A stretch of DNA of 64,000 nt from Paenibacillus sp. HW567. GTDB taxonomy: Bacteria > Bacillota > Bacilli > Paenibacillales > Paenibacillaceae. The notes beneath the pieces were generated by a model. It had not been told where the DNA came from. It saw nothing but the letters and a program-made list of their open reading frames with translations, and did no database searches. Numbering within the stretch: the first letter of the stretch is position 1; the number at the start of each line of letters is the position of its first letter. Location of the stretch: the NCBI RefSeq assembly GCF_000374185.1, contig NZ_KB910518.1, positions 4,636,530-4,700,529 of the forward strand. Direction: 5' to 3'. The translations under genes were made by a program, and so were the position numbers. Positions 1 to 9,662 of this stretch are shown here, piece after piece.

Positions 1-433
1 GCAATTCAGCATCGCACTCCATCACTTGGTGCGGCGGCAGCTCTCTCTGCGAAGGTTCGGCAATGACGCAAGGACACAGCAGAAATACGCCATCTATTAA
101 TCCGGCATAGTTCCTCATTAGCCCTCTTACCAGGTAGCCGCCATAGGATTGCCCTATAAGAATGAATCGTTCACCCGGAATCAGTGCTTCAATCATCATC
201 TCCACGGCCCGCAGCATATCATCTGACGAGGTAATCCAATCAGGAGCAGGTGATTTCCCCATTCCCGGCAAGTCAACATATATTCTTCTATATCGGTCTT
301 GCGGCAAAAACAAAGGCTCCATACAGCCCCTCATCATCCGATGATCCGGACCGTTTCCGTGTATAATCAGTATTGGCCTTCCCTCTCCGGCCACTTCGTA
401 ATTAAAGGTAATGTATGAATCAGAATACAGCAC
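1..433 (-). CDS. alpha/beta hydrolase, 3' part missing at window edge
   Basis: An open frame reads leftward off the window edge, giving 144 visible codons. It carries an oxyanion-hole type HGNGPD motif near residue 25 and a nucleophile elbow GQSYGG with Ser96. The strand order (ILIIHGNG, then VDLPGMGKS, then ILIGQSYGG) is that of the alpha/beta hydrolase fold. I chose the GTG start at 433 because a GGAGTGG ribosome site lies just upstream; no ATG fits. The acid and His of the triad would lie beyond the edge. The substrate cannot be told; small esterases and haloperoxidase-like hydrolases share this layout. No partner gene is visible. Confidence 0.85.
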   Translation of the reverse strand, partial: MLYSDSYITFNYEVAGEGRPILIIHGNGPDHRMMRGCMEPLFLPQDRYRRIYVDLPGMGKSPAPDWITSSDDMLRAVEMMIEALIPGERFILIGQSYGGYLVRGLMRNYAGLIDGVFLLCPCVIAEPSQRELPPHQVMECDAEL

Positions 434-583
434 AATTCCACTCCTCTCAGAGCTATCCGCCGAGGGCATCCAAACAACACTACACTTACTTATAAATCCA
501 ATTAACAAACGTTTGTTCTTATTCAGAATAGCAAACAACTCATGAAAGGGCAAGCTCTTTTTGGCACACAACGTTTCACAACA

Positions 584-616
584 CAAAGAAGCCCCGCCAT
601 AAGGCGGGACCTCTTT
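584..616 (-). terminator. hairpin downstream of the carboxypeptidase gene
   Basis: A CCCGCC-ATAA-GGCGGG stem is extended by AAAGA/TCTTT flanks. It lies about 90 bases past the stop of the minus-strand carboxypeptidase. The U tract on the minus strand is short and interrupted, so termination is likely but not certain. The rest of 434-707 shows no gene. Confidence 0.6.
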
Positions 617-707
617 AAGCCATGCTAATGAATTCCAACAGGGGAAGAGCTGCAATAGCACTTCCAGTACCTTCTTAAAGTAATCCATTAGCTGGTTGTA
701 TTGCTTA

Positions 708-2255
708 TTACGGAGTATTGGTAGTATTGGCATTATTATTTGTAGTATTGGCAGGTTCAGGCTGTGTCGCTCCGGTTGTTTCAGCATCTGTTGTTGTACT
801 TGGCACTGTTTCCTCTATCGGCCACTTAAGCTCTATCTTTCGTCCGTCGATCCACCAATTGCCGTTTGGAGTGGAGGCCAGCAGCCAGGTTCCCCACTTT
901 CCCGATACCTTGACGGTTTGCGGAGCGAGCACGGTCACCTTAGGAGCGAAAGCATCCGGATATTTATAGGCGGGTGTGCTTCCCTTCAATTCAGCAGTCG
1001 CCGTGATATCCTCGACTGTTGCCAGCTTTCCCGGTGACGGATGAATCCACCCCAGTCCTTTATCTGCTTGAACCTGATACCAGTCACCCTTTTGTGCAAT
1101 AACTTGAAGCTTCTGCGGCTGTAGATTCGCCCCCCCGGCTGTAGCCCCTACTTTCGTATAGAGATCCGTTCCAGCCAGCAGACTCATGGATTGTTGAAGA
1201 TACTGAAGCTTCTGCTTGTTCAGCCACAAGGAATAGGATTGCTTCGCGGAGTAAAGCCCTACCTCCTTGTTCTCAGACCAGATCCGGTTGAACTGTCTTA
1301 ACGGAACACTGCTCTCCCCGGCATAGTTTGCGATTTCAATAGTAAACCCGGGACGGCCATACTCTTGAATGAACCAATCCTTATATCCGCCTCCCGAAGG
1401 GTTTTTCTCCGGATTCACAAGAGAGTAGCCCGTCAGGTAGCCAATTGCCCGGGCCATGGATTTATCGCGGGTCAGATTGCTGTTCAAAGTATTAAAGTGC
1501 CAAAAGATAATTTCGCCGGAGCTGTGGTAGGAAATTGTAACCTCCGGATCAATCTTACGCGTAAAATCCATCATCATCTGCACTTCAGCAGCTTGCCCCG
1601 GCTGCTTGCCCTTATAATTCTGGTACCAAGGATATGTAGTGGCATACTTAATTGTGTCCCATTTCGCCGGATATTGACGGTTAAGGTCAATTCCCTGCAT
1701 ATTTGCTTTCCAACGGGAAAAGTTTGTGCTGTTCCCATTATATTGACGCAGTGTTTTGGCCAGGTTCGCCGGCAATCCTGCCGTGCCTTGTTGGGACAAG
1801 GTTACACCGTCCGGGTTTACCATCGGAACGATCCAAATGCTGACTTCATCCAGTAAACTGCGTACGTTGTAGTCAGCGATTTTTCCATTGCTGTAGTAGG
1901 TCTGAGCATACGAATCAATCATTTTCATCAGCAATGAACTGGTCATCCACTCTCTGGCATGATGAGAACCGTTCAGAAACAGCACGGATTCTCCTCTGCC
2001 CAGCTTCACCGCCCACAGTTGCCGTCCATATGCGGTCTGCCCCAAAGATTGATAAGATACCAGGTCGGGATATTCCTTCGCTAATCTCTCAATATCCCTT
2101 TGCATTACATTGTAGGAATATACCTGATTGGGGTTCACAATGTTTGCCGATGCCTGTACAGATCCCGTAGTCACAAATAAAGATACTAGCAGCATAATAC
2201 TTAAAAAGAATAGATAGTGCTTATGTATTTCCTTGCTAAACGGTGACTTTATCAT
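708..2255 (-). CDS. secreted M14-family zinc carboxypeptidase
   Basis: The 515-residue protein has an N-terminal signal peptide (hydrophobic residues 14-30, likely cleaved near VQA-SA). An M14 peptidase domain follows. Zinc ligands are seen as H99 and E102 in HHAREW and H244 in SYHSSGE, with the catalytic Glu at about 307 in FTIEIAN and the NRQYP substrate-binding arginine near 193. After the domain come an SH3-like stretch (about 365-410) and a Thr/Asn-rich low-complexity tail, suggesting cell-wall attachment. The family removes C-terminal residues or trims peptidoglycan peptides (gamma-D-glutamyl-diamino acid types); which applies here is not decidable. The ATG is preceded by GGGAGATGG. It is monocistronic. 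Confidence 0.92.
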   Translation of the reverse strand: MIKSPFSKEIHKHYLFFLSIMLLVSLFVTTGSVQASANIVNPNQVYSYNVMQRDIERLAKEYPDLVSYQSLGQTAYGRQLWAVKLGRGESVLFLNGSHHAREWMTSSLLMKMIDSYAQTYYSNGKIADYNVRSLLDEVSIWIVPMVNPDGVTLSQQGTAGLPANLAKTLRQYNGNSTNFSRWKANMQGIDLNRQYPAKWDTIKYATTYPWYQNYKGKQPGQAAEVQMMMDFTRKIDPEVTISYHSSGEIIFWHFNTLNSNLTRDKSMARAIGYLTGYSLVNPEKNPSGGGYKDWFIQEYGRPGFTIEIANYAGESSVPLRQFNRIWSENKEVGLYSAKQSYSLWLNKQKLQYLQQSMSLLAGTDLYTKVGATAGGANLQPQKLQVIAQKGDWYQVQADKGLGWIHPSPGKLATVEDITATAELKGSTPAYKYPDAFAPKVTVLAPQTVKVSGKWGTWLLASTPNGNWWIDGRKIELKWPIEETVPSTTTDAETTGATQPEPANTTNNNANTTNTP

Positions 2256-2419
2256 CTTCCATCTCCCATTCTATCTGCTTGAGGCATGCCAGCCTCTCAA
2301 TCAGATAGTGGAAGTATATGAAAATGTGCCTATTATCGTCAATGATATTATATAGCAGATTCATTTTTTTATAGTATCGTTAGGTATTCCGACTTAATAA
2401 TGGAAGTTTAAGTAAATAT

Positions 2420-2455
2420 AAAAAATGTCCCGACTGCCGAAGCTGCCGGGACATC
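2420..2455 (-). terminator. intrinsic terminator of the tkt-ppnP unit
   Basis: On the minus strand an ATGTCCCGGCAG / CTGTCGGGACAT-like stem is closed by a CTTCGG tetraloop and followed by TTTTTT. It lies 13 bases past the ppnP stop. Confidence 0.9.
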
Positions 2456-2467
2456 TCTTTGCTTGAA

Positions 2468-2785
2468 TTACAAAACCGGGTAAGAACAGCAATAATCAGT
2501 TAAAGCGAATACTTCCAGCGCAAACTTGGAGTTGCCGGGAACGTGGAAGGTTTCTGTTCCTTTAATTTCTTTCCACACGTCTGTACCGGGAAGCAGCACC
2601 TTAAGATCACCGGACAGAATTTCCATAGTCTCGGGGCCTTCCGTGCCGAATTCATACACTCCAGGCAGCATAATGCCAAGCGTCACCTTGGTACCGTCCT
2701 GCAAAAAAACCGTACGGCTGGTAACTTTTCCATCGTAGTAAATGTTAGCTGCTTTTTGAATTGTCGCGTTGGTGAACTGACTCAT
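2468..2785 (-). CDS. ppnP: pyrimidine/purine nucleoside phosphorylase PpnP
   Basis: This 105-residue single-domain cupin matches the YaiE/DUF1255 family in length and sequence ([31 protein letters not shown]). Members cleave nucleosides with phosphate to give the base and ribose-1-phosphate. The ATG has a GGGGGAG ribosome site. The gene starts 36 bases after the transketolase stop and shares its terminator, so the two are probably one transcript. That makes sense metabolically, because pentose phosphates freed from nucleosides feed into transketolase. Confidence 0.9.
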   Translation of the reverse strand: MSQFTNATIQKAANIYYDGKVTSRTVFLQDGTKVTLGIMLPGVYEFGTEGPETMEILSGDLKVLLPGTDVWKEIKGTETFHVPGNSKFALEVFALTDYCCSYPVL

Positions 2786-2820
2786 GTGCTTATTTCTCCC
2801 CCTTGTCTTTAATTCGTCTA

Positions 2821-4869
2821 TTATAGCAGGGCTTTCACACGGCTGACTACATTTTCTACAGTGAAGCCATATTCTTTAATTACAGTATCGCCAGGTGCGG
2901 AAGCGCCGAACGTGGTGATGCCAAGGATATCGCCTTGATCGCCTGTGTAACGTTCCCAACCGAAGGTTTGCGCCATTTCAATAGCCAGACGTGCTTTGAC
3001 TTCAGGCAGGATGACGGAATCACGGTAAGCTTTATCCTGTTTCTCGAACAGATCCCAGCTTGGCAAGCTGATAACACGGACATCAATACCTTCTTCGGCA
3101 AGGGCAGCTTGAGCTTTCACAGCCAGTTGAACCTCGGAGCCTGTAGCAATGATTTGCGCTTGCGGTGTTCCGTTCTTGGAATCGGAAACCACGTAACCGC
3201 CGCGTTTGATGTTCTCACGCACACCGTCTACGGTTCCTGCCAGGATCGGCAGGTTTTGGCGGGTCAGCACCAGTGCTACCGGATTTGCTGTATTTTCCAT
3301 CGCGTAGGCCCAGGCTGCAGAGGTTTCGTTGCCGTCAGCCGGACGGATAACCGTAAGACCCGGAATGATGCGCAGGGAAGCAAGCTGTTCAATCGGCTCA
3401 TGGGTAGGGCCGTCTTCACCGACAGCGATACTGTCATGCGTAAGCACATAGGTTACCGGCAGCTTCATGATAGAAGCCAGGCGAACCGCTGGACGCAGGT
3501 AGTCCGTGAATACGAAGAAGGTACCGCCGAATACTTTGAGACCGCTGTGGAGGGCAATCCCGTTCATAGCCGCAGCCATACCAAATTCACGAACGCCAAA
3601 ATAAATGTTGCGGCCGTCATAAGAATCCGGTGTGAACTGTTCCAAGCCATTCAGATGCGTCATTGTGGAGCTTTCCAGGTCGGCGGAACCGCCCACCAAT
3701 TGTGGAACGCCGGCAGTAAGGCCGTTCAGGGCATTACCGGAGGCAACACGTGTGGACAGCGCCTTGTCTTCAACTTTATAGAATGGGAGATTAGCATCCC
3801 AGCCTGCAGGAAGCCCGCCGTTCAATGCTGTTTCGAGCTGTGCGGCAAGCTCAGGATAAGCCTTTTTATAAGCAGCAAATTGTTCGTCCCAAGCTTTGTT
3901 CGCCGCAATGCCTTTTTCCTTCACGTCAGCAAAAAGAGCGCGGACTTCATCAGGCACGTAGAAGTTTTCCTCGTATACCCATTTGTAGAAATTCTTCGTC
4001 AGCTTGGCTTCCTCAGCTCCCAGAGGGGAACCGTGAGTACCGCCATGACCGCCTTTACCCTGTTTGTTCGGGCTGCCGTAGCCGATGACTGTCTTCACTT
4101 CGATCAGTGTCGGTTTGCCGCTCTCAGCTTGTGCTTCGGCAATAGCTTTGCCCAGTGCAGGAAGATCGTTGCCGTCTTCTACACGCAGAACCTGCCAGCC
4201 ATAAGCTTCAAAACGTTTGGCTACATTCTCGGAGAAAGCCAGATTCAGCTTGCCGTCCAGGGAAATATCATTCGAATCGTACATTACAATCAGTTTGCCG
4301 AGCTTTAAATGACCCGCAAGCGAAGCGGATTCGGAAGAAATTCCTTCCATTAAATCGCCGTCGCCGCAGATGGCGTACGTATAGTGGTCAATTACGTTAT
4401 GTCCACCTTTATTGTAGGTAGCGCCAAGCTGAGCCTCAGCCATAGCCATCCCTACCGCCATACCAATCCCTTGTCCAAGCGGACCTGTGGTAGCATCAAC
4501 ACCTGCGGTGTGACCGACCTCCGGATGACCCGGTGTCAGACTTCCCCATTGGCGGAATTGCTTCAATTCTTCCATTGGCAGATCATAGCCGCTAAGGTGC
4601 AGCAAGCCGTACAGAAGCATCGAGCCATGTCCTGCGGATAGCACAAAACGGTCACGGTTGACCCACGTAGGGTGATCCGGGTTATGAATCATCGTCTTAG
4701 CAAACAACTGGTAGCCCATCGGCGCTGAACCCATCGGCATTCCTGGATGTCCGGAATTCGCTTTTTCAATGGCATCAATTGCTAGTGTGCGGATCGTGGT
4801 AATGGCCAGATTGTCCACCGTAGAGTTTTCTTCTTTGTGGATTGCTTGATCTTTTGCCTGTTCAGTCAT
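2821..4869 (-). CDS. tkt: transketolase
   Basis: The 682-residue length is normal for the family. Visible motifs are SGHPGMPMG near residue 40, the thiamine-diphosphate motif GDGDLMEG near 168, [10 protein letters not shown] for substrate contact, and the pyrimidine-domain FGVREFGM. It moves two-carbon units between ketose and aldose phosphates in the cytosolic pentose phosphate pathway. The N-terminal about 18 residues (rich in K/E/D) precede the conserved core and are variable in the family. The start has an AGAGGAGG ribosome site. ppnP follows closely downstream. Confidence 0.97.
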   Translation of the reverse strand: MTEQAKDQAIHKEENSTVDNLAITTIRTLAIDAIEKANSGHPGMPMGSAPMGYQLFAKTMIHNPDHPTWVNRDRFVLSAGHGSMLLYGLLHLSGYDLPMEELKQFRQWGSLTPGHPEVGHTAGVDATTGPLGQGIGMAVGMAMAEAQLGATYNKGGHNVIDHYTYAICGDGDLMEGISSESASLAGHLKLGKLIVMYDSNDISLDGKLNLAFSENVAKRFEAYGWQVLRVEDGNDLPALGKAIAEAQAESGKPTLIEVKTVIGYGSPNKQGKGGHGGTHGSPLGAEEAKLTKNFYKWVYEENFYVPDEVRALFADVKEKGIAANKAWDEQFAAYKKAYPELAAQLETALNGGLPAGWDANLPFYKVEDKALSTRVASGNALNGLTAGVPQLVGGSADLESSTMTHLNGLEQFTPDSYDGRNIYFGVREFGMAAAMNGIALHSGLKVFGGTFFVFTDYLRPAVRLASIMKLPVTYVLTHDSIAVGEDGPTHEPIEQLASLRIIPGLTVIRPADGNETSAAWAYAMENTANPVALVLTRQNLPILAGTVDGVRENIKRGGYVVSDSKNGTPQAQIIATGSEVQLAVKAQAALAEEGIDVRVISLPSWDLFEKQDKAYRDSVILPEVKARLAIEMAQTFGWERYTGDQGDILGITTFGASAPGDTVIKEYGFTVENVVSRVKALL

Positions 4870-5147
4870 TAAAATAAGCCTCCTCTAAATCAAGAATGTC
4901 ATTTTGACTATTATTGTATCACTAATGTGGAAGCATTATCAATTGTTTTTGTAAACCTGACGTTCGAACAGCTTATATTTTGCGTCTTGCACCCGATTTA
5001 TACATATTTATTCCAGAAAAATATCTACATAGGTCCAGGCACTAACTTAGCCTTTGGTCCAGTTGCCGGATAAGACTAAAGTTTGTTTTGCAGCGCTGGA
5101 ATATACAGTAAAATGGGATTACTTTAGTGAAGAAAGGAATTTTACCG

Positions 5148-5726
5148 ATGACTCCAAATCAAAATATCTACATCGTTCTTACCGGAACGGGAACTGCCTT
5201 TAGCGGACTCATAAAATGGTTCACCAAAGCTGAACTCAATCACGCCTCTATTGCCTTTGACAACGAACTGCGTGAAGTATACAGCTTCGGGCGCAAAAAA
5301 GCTTACAATCCTTTCTTAGCCGGTCTGATCCGTGAGGACTTTGTTCATCCGTTTTACAGCAGTGCAGACTGCGCAATCTATCAGCTCAGAGTGAGTAAAC
5401 CGGAATACGAGAAGATGTATAATCACGTGAAGGGCATGATGCAGCATCAGGACCGCTACAAGTACCATCTGTTAGGCTTAATCGGAGTTTTGCTGAATGT
5501 GAAAATCGACCGGGAGGACGCTTATTTCTGCTCCCATTTTGTCGCTTCGGTATTCGAAAAGTCCGCCGTTCATCCGGTAGCCAAGCCCTCTTGCTTCGTA
5601 ACGCCGGAAGATTTTGCATCCTCCCTGTATGCTCATAAAATCTTCAGCGGCAAGCTCTCCTACTACATGCACAGAACCCACGGGATGAAGGGATTGAACA
5701 AAGAAAGGACAGAAGAAGTCGTCTGA
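5148..5726 (+). CDS. permuted NlpC/P60 (YiiX-like) papain-fold protein
   Basis: The protein has 192 residues from the ATG at 5148. That start is preferred over the in-frame GTG at 5127 because AAAGGA lies about 9 bases upstream of the ATG and nothing lies upstream of the GTG. A His in ELNHASIAF (H32) precedes a Cys in AYFCSHFVASV (C128). His before Cys is the circularly permuted arrangement of YiiX/LRAT-like NlpC/P60 hydrolases. There is no signal peptide, so it is probably cytosolic. The substrate is unknown; relatives act on amide or acyl bonds in peptidoglycan or lipids. It stands alone, convergent with the large gene that ends 34 bases further on. Confidence 0.7.
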   Translation: MTPNQNIYIVLTGTGTAFSGLIKWFTKAELNHASIAFDNELREVYSFGRKKAYNPFLAGLIREDFVHPFYSSADCAIYQLRVSKPEYEKMYNHVKGMMQHQDRYKYHLLGLIGVLLNVKIDREDAYFCSHFVASVFEKSAVHPVAKPSCFVTPEDFASSLYAHKIFSGKLSYYMHRTHGMKGLNKERTEEVV

Positions 5727-5760
5727 GAGACAAGCCTCCTTCCGCCTATCTTGAATTCTT

Positions 5761-8700
5761 TTATTTCACCCGGTGGCTCTGAAAATATTCGGTCCAATCT
5801 CCCAAAATAGTCACCTTCACCGCGTCTGTTTTGACGTTGTATTCATTCCTCGCGGTAAAAGTAAATGTAACAGGACCATCAGGCAGCTTGTCAAAAGAGG
5901 AATCATACAGCTCGCCGGTCCAAACCGTCTTCTTGCTGTCCGTTGGACTTAGCTTTGTAGTGTACCCTCCGTCCATCGCCACTTCAATCGTATCCGGCAG
6001 ACCTGTTGCATTCGCTTGAAGCACAAATCGTTCGCCCGCCCAATACACGTTGTAGCCCCGCGGGCTCTCAGCATTCCCGCTTTTGTTCAAATTGTAGGCC
6101 TGACGGTTTCCGTTCCATTCTGCCGTATGCTGAACTCCCCCCTTCACCGAGAGCAGATTCACCATGAAATATTTACGCGGTGACACACTGCTCCAATCGA
6201 AGCCGTCGTACACCTCTACTTCCACTGCATACTTTTGGTTCTCCACCAGGGCACTGACCGGAATCTGCCATTGCTTGACGCTCGAGGTCTGCTCGCCGGA
6301 CTGTACCGTAACCGCTCCAGTTGTCAGGTTGATGATCCGCACTTTATACCGCTGCTGCTGATCTCCGTCTTCATCCTGATAATCCCACTTAATGACCGGA
6401 GTCAAGGTGCTGGCGATTGTCGGGTTCGACTGACTGGTGCTGGTTGGATACGTGATATTCACTGTTGGAATGCGGTTCACTACCGTAATGGTTTGGGTAA
6501 GCTCACGGTACAGTCCCAATGAATCCGTGACCACCTGCCGCAGGGTAAAAGTCCCATTTGTATTGAATTGCTTGGTAAATGCACTCAACGTGCTGATGAG
6601 TCCCTCCGTCCCATTTGAAGGCTTCAGAAAATATTGATGGGTGATGCTGTCGCCTTTCGGCACATCGGCATCCGATGCGGTGCTCTGGATCTGCAATACA
6701 TCCGTCCGGTAGATCGGTACCGCTGCGGCATTGCGGCCGGTATCGGTGATCAGGGTAAAACCTGGTTTCGGTGGATTGTCGATGATGAAAGCTTTGTCGT
6801 TGGAGATGTCGGACCAGGATTGTTTGGAAAAGGCCCGGCCGTAAAGCGTAAAGGTTTTGAAGCGTTCAAAGGTTCCGTTTGGAACTTGATACTGGCGCAG
6901 TAATCCAGTTGGGTCGGGATTCTCTACTGATTTAACAAGTAGGCCGTTCGAGTCAAAAAACTCCAAACGATATTTTTCTTGCGGATCATTCTCCGGATCT
7001 GTGTAGCCCCAACGAATCAGTGGGTCGCCTTGGCGTTCAGCATCCAGTACGGTAGGCTCTGCCTGAGTACCTGCAGGTGCAGTCAGCATCAGGGAAGGAC
7101 CCAGATTCTTGGTAACGTTAACATTGACTACAGCAACATTTGACTTGCCGCCAACCTGATCCACAACCCAGTGTTCAATGGTATACACTCCAGGTTCAAT
7201 AAACTCCATCTTTATGTTTTGTGTATTGTACAAATGGATCAGTCCCTCACTGTCCGTTACTCTCCAGTAATATCGCAGACTGGATATATCGGAAGGATCA
7301 TCGTCCATATCGGCAGAGTTGTACGGAACGATATTATACTGGGCAACCTCTGATGGACCGCTAATTGCAGCGACAGGAATATGATTCAGTACTGTAAAGG
7401 TATGGGTTGCATTAGAGCTTAGAGCACCATCGGAAGCCGTCAGCCGCATTTCCCAACCGGTGGATACCGCTGTTGTTGGGCTTATTCCACTGCGCTGGAT
7501 CAGATCGGTGATTGTCATAACCTGATTCCGGTTGCTTCCGTTGTAATAGTAAACGCCCCCATTAAGCCGCGCATTCCAGGTATACGACAGGCCATCTCCA
7601 TCTTCATCCGGATCAGGCGTTTGGTTATCCATAGTAATCACCGTGTCCCTGTACACTTCGCTAGGCATATTAAAAGCAGCCGCCGGCGGATGATTCATGA
7701 CCTGTACCGACTGACTGTACGGTGTTGACCACAACCCCCGGTTATCATGTACTTGCAGCGTGACTACATAAGTGCCCACGCCATAGGCGGCAATATTCGG
7801 TGGTGCTACAGTTCCGCCATATGAGGACCAAACCTGCTGTGTTCCATTTTTAATGATTCTCCAATTGTAAATATCCAGAGGATCATTATCCGGATCAAAG
7901 GATTTATCTGTAATTGTCGTCGCTTTGCGGTAGGATACAATGTTTGGATCGGCGGTAAACATAGCCACTGGCGGCAGATTGCCGGCGCTGCCTACGGTAC
8001 GCTGACACCAATCACTCCACACTCCAAGACCATTTACTCCATCCACGTCCCTCACACGTAGACGTATAGTGTATTGGTCATTGGTCGGCAGATGCGCAGG
8101 CGGCCGTCCCTCCGTCCATACTTCAGATTCCGTTTTTTTGTATTGCCACTGCCAAGTAGAAATCCCTTTGGTTGGACTTGAGGCATGGTCCAGATCATAC
8201 GAACTGTCGGTAAGCTGCAGACTGCCGTTTACGAGCTTAGCCATAAAGAGAGCTATCGGTTTCCGATGGACATTAAATACCATGGAGGACATGTTATCCG
8301 GCCCCCAGACGCGGTACTTGTCAAAACGGTTATCGTTCTTAGGACTATCTTTGAGTTGAAAATAGGCGCTATATAAACCACTGTACGGAAAAGACGGATA
8401 GAGCCCTGAACGCCAAAGCCCGCTGTCCGAAATAATCCCCATGGAGTTGTCAAAAAAGTATGGATCATGTTCATAGCGGTAACGGATAGCATACATCGGA
8501 TCATTTTCGTAATCCGTATACGTGTTAGCCAGTTGTACAGGATCATTGACCAGCACAAAAGCCTTGTTCTTGAGCCTTATCACGACATTAAAGGTTAAAC
8601 TGCCCTCTGCTTTTTTGTTGTATGGATCAACCACCGAAACCTTAACCGGATAAGTTCCGGGCGACAATGAATCCGCTATCGCATCAATCGGAATGGAAAA

Positions 8701-9642
8701 ATAATGTGGCGATAAGGTACTGGTTACTTTTACTTTCCGGTAATAGACATTTGGCACTTCTACGATGACGTTAAGGTCGTCGTTATTGGGGTCCTGTGCG
8801 TATCCTTCAACATTCAGAACATTAGCTCCCTCTTCATTTTGAATGGTCGCATTATTCTGTGTAGTTAATGAAAGCGTAGGCGCAGAGTTCTGAATCAGGG
8901 GCCATTTATGATAGTCCACCGCCTTAAATTCTCTCCACCAACTGACTGCGAACCCCATAGGCGCAGAATAAACATCATTGAATTCCAAATAAGTGGGTAC
9001 CCCGATAATACCTATGGAATATTGGTCATACGGCGCCACATTAACCGAACGGCCAGTGATGTTTGTTGTTCCGGTATAATGCCCATACCACATATTAGGT
9101 CCAAGTTTCCAAGGGTATACATTCATATCTGGATAATAAGAGTCGATAGTATAACGCGCTTCATTATAGTCCGGCACAGCATCTCTTGACTCTTCACCAT
9201 ACTTTCCGGGACCGTAAAAGGTCGGGTCATGCATACCGGAAACAGAATACACTTCATAAGGCTGACTTGCATACGAAGGGTCTGCGGCAGCCAACCTAGC
9301 GAAACTCCGAGTTACTGTCACTTCGTAATTTGGAACCTTCGGAATGTCATAGCTCATAGTTTGAGTCACTTTATTAAAGCGAATGTTTTGGATAGTATAT
9401 GGCTCTCTTTTTACGTGCAAAGAGAAATCACTAAGCTCCATCCACTGTGCCACCATCCACCACGTAGGGTCTGTCTTGTCAAAAGCCCCCCATGCATCAA
9501 GTGCAGGAACCTCAATATCCATAAACTCTACGATGTTAGTATCGAGCGCTTGAACTTTTTCAACTTTTAAAAAATTCAATTCAAGAGATAATAACAACGT
9601 CAAGCACAGAAACACTTGCAGACTTTTACGCATGATCTTCAT
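5761..9642 (-). CDS. very large secreted PKD/Ig-like repeat protein, last gene of Tad-like locus A
   Basis: The protein has about 1293 residues and a signal peptide (MRKSLQVFLCLTLLLSL, cleavage near VQA). A unique N-terminal region of about 250 residues is rich in Tyr/Trp. A chain of beta-sandwich modules follows. Three PKD-like copies start near residues 555 (PPVAMFTADP), 650 (PPAAAFNMPS) and 755 (IPVAAISGPS), each with an Asp-Pro-Asp type turn. Later modules resemble fibronectin/Ig-like repeats (KWDYQDEDGD). No sortase motif or S-layer domain is visible. The ATG at 9642 follows GGGGAGGGG; an ATG at 9669 lacks a ribosome site. The gene overlaps the end of the 760-residue protein gene, implying coupled translation. 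It is probably an exported adhesin or structural part tied to the Tad machinery upstream; that role is inferred only from the operon. Confidence 0.8.
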   Translation of the reverse strand: MKIMRKSLQVFLCLTLLLSLELNFLKVEKVQALDTNIVEFMDIEVPALDAWGAFDKTDPTWWMVAQWMELSDFSLHVKREPYTIQNIRFNKVTQTMSYDIPKVPNYEVTVTRSFARLAAADPSYASQPYEVYSVSGMHDPTFYGPGKYGEESRDAVPDYNEARYTIDSYYPDMNVYPWKLGPNMWYGHYTGTTNITGRSVNVAPYDQYSIGIIGVPTYLEFNDVYSAPMGFAVSWWREFKAVDYHKWPLIQNSAPTLSLTTQNNATIQNEEGANVLNVEGYAQDPNNDDLNVIVEVPNVYYRKVKVTSTLSPHYFSIPIDAIADSLSPGTYPVKVSVVDPYNKKAEGSLTFNVVIRLKNKAFVLVNDPVQLANTYTDYENDPMYAIRYRYEHDPYFFDNSMGIISDSGLWRSGLYPSFPYSGLYSAYFQLKDSPKNDNRFDKYRVWGPDNMSSMVFNVHRKPIALFMAKLVNGSLQLTDSSYDLDHASSPTKGISTWQWQYKKTESEVWTEGRPPAHLPTNDQYTIRLRVRDVDGVNGLGVWSDWCQRTVGSAGNLPPVAMFTADPNIVSYRKATTITDKSFDPDNDPLDIYNWRIIKNGTQQVWSSYGGTVAPPNIAAYGVGTYVVTLQVHDNRGLWSTPYSQSVQVMNHPPAAAFNMPSEVYRDTVITMDNQTPDPDEDGDGLSYTWNARLNGGVYYYNGSNRNQVMTITDLIQRSGISPTTAVSTGWEMRLTASDGALSSNATHTFTVLNHIPVAAISGPSEVAQYNIVPYNSADMDDDPSDISSLRYYWRVTDSEGLIHLYNTQNIKMEFIEPGVYTIEHWVVDQVGGKSNVAVVNVNVTKNLGPSLMLTAPAGTQAEPTVLDAERQGDPLIRWGYTDPENDPQEKYRLEFFDSNGLLVKSVENPDPTGLLRQYQVPNGTFERFKTFTLYGRAFSKQSWSDISNDKAFIIDNPPKPGFTLITDTGRNAAAVPIYRTDVLQIQSTASDADVPKGDSITHQYFLKPSNGTEGLISTLSAFTKQFNTNGTFTLRQVVTDSLGLYRELTQTITVVNRIPTVNITYPTSTSQSNPTIASTLTPVIKWDYQDEDGDQQQRYKVRIINLTTGAVTVQSGEQTSSVKQWQIPVSALVENQKYAVEVEVYDGFDWSSVSPRKYFMVNLLSVKGGVQHTAEWNGNRQAYNLNKSGNAESPRGYNVYWAGERFVLQANATGLPDTIEVAMDGGYTTKLSPTDSKKTVWTGELYDSSFDKLPDGPVTFTFTARNEYNVKTDAVKVTILGDWTEYFQSHRVK

Positions 9643-9662
9643 GATTCTTTTTGCCCCTCCCC

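Noticed and set aside
2935-4308. 457-codon open frame on the plus strand opposite transketolase
   Set aside because: It is a long antisense frame over a strongly conserved gene, without a ribosome site or family features.
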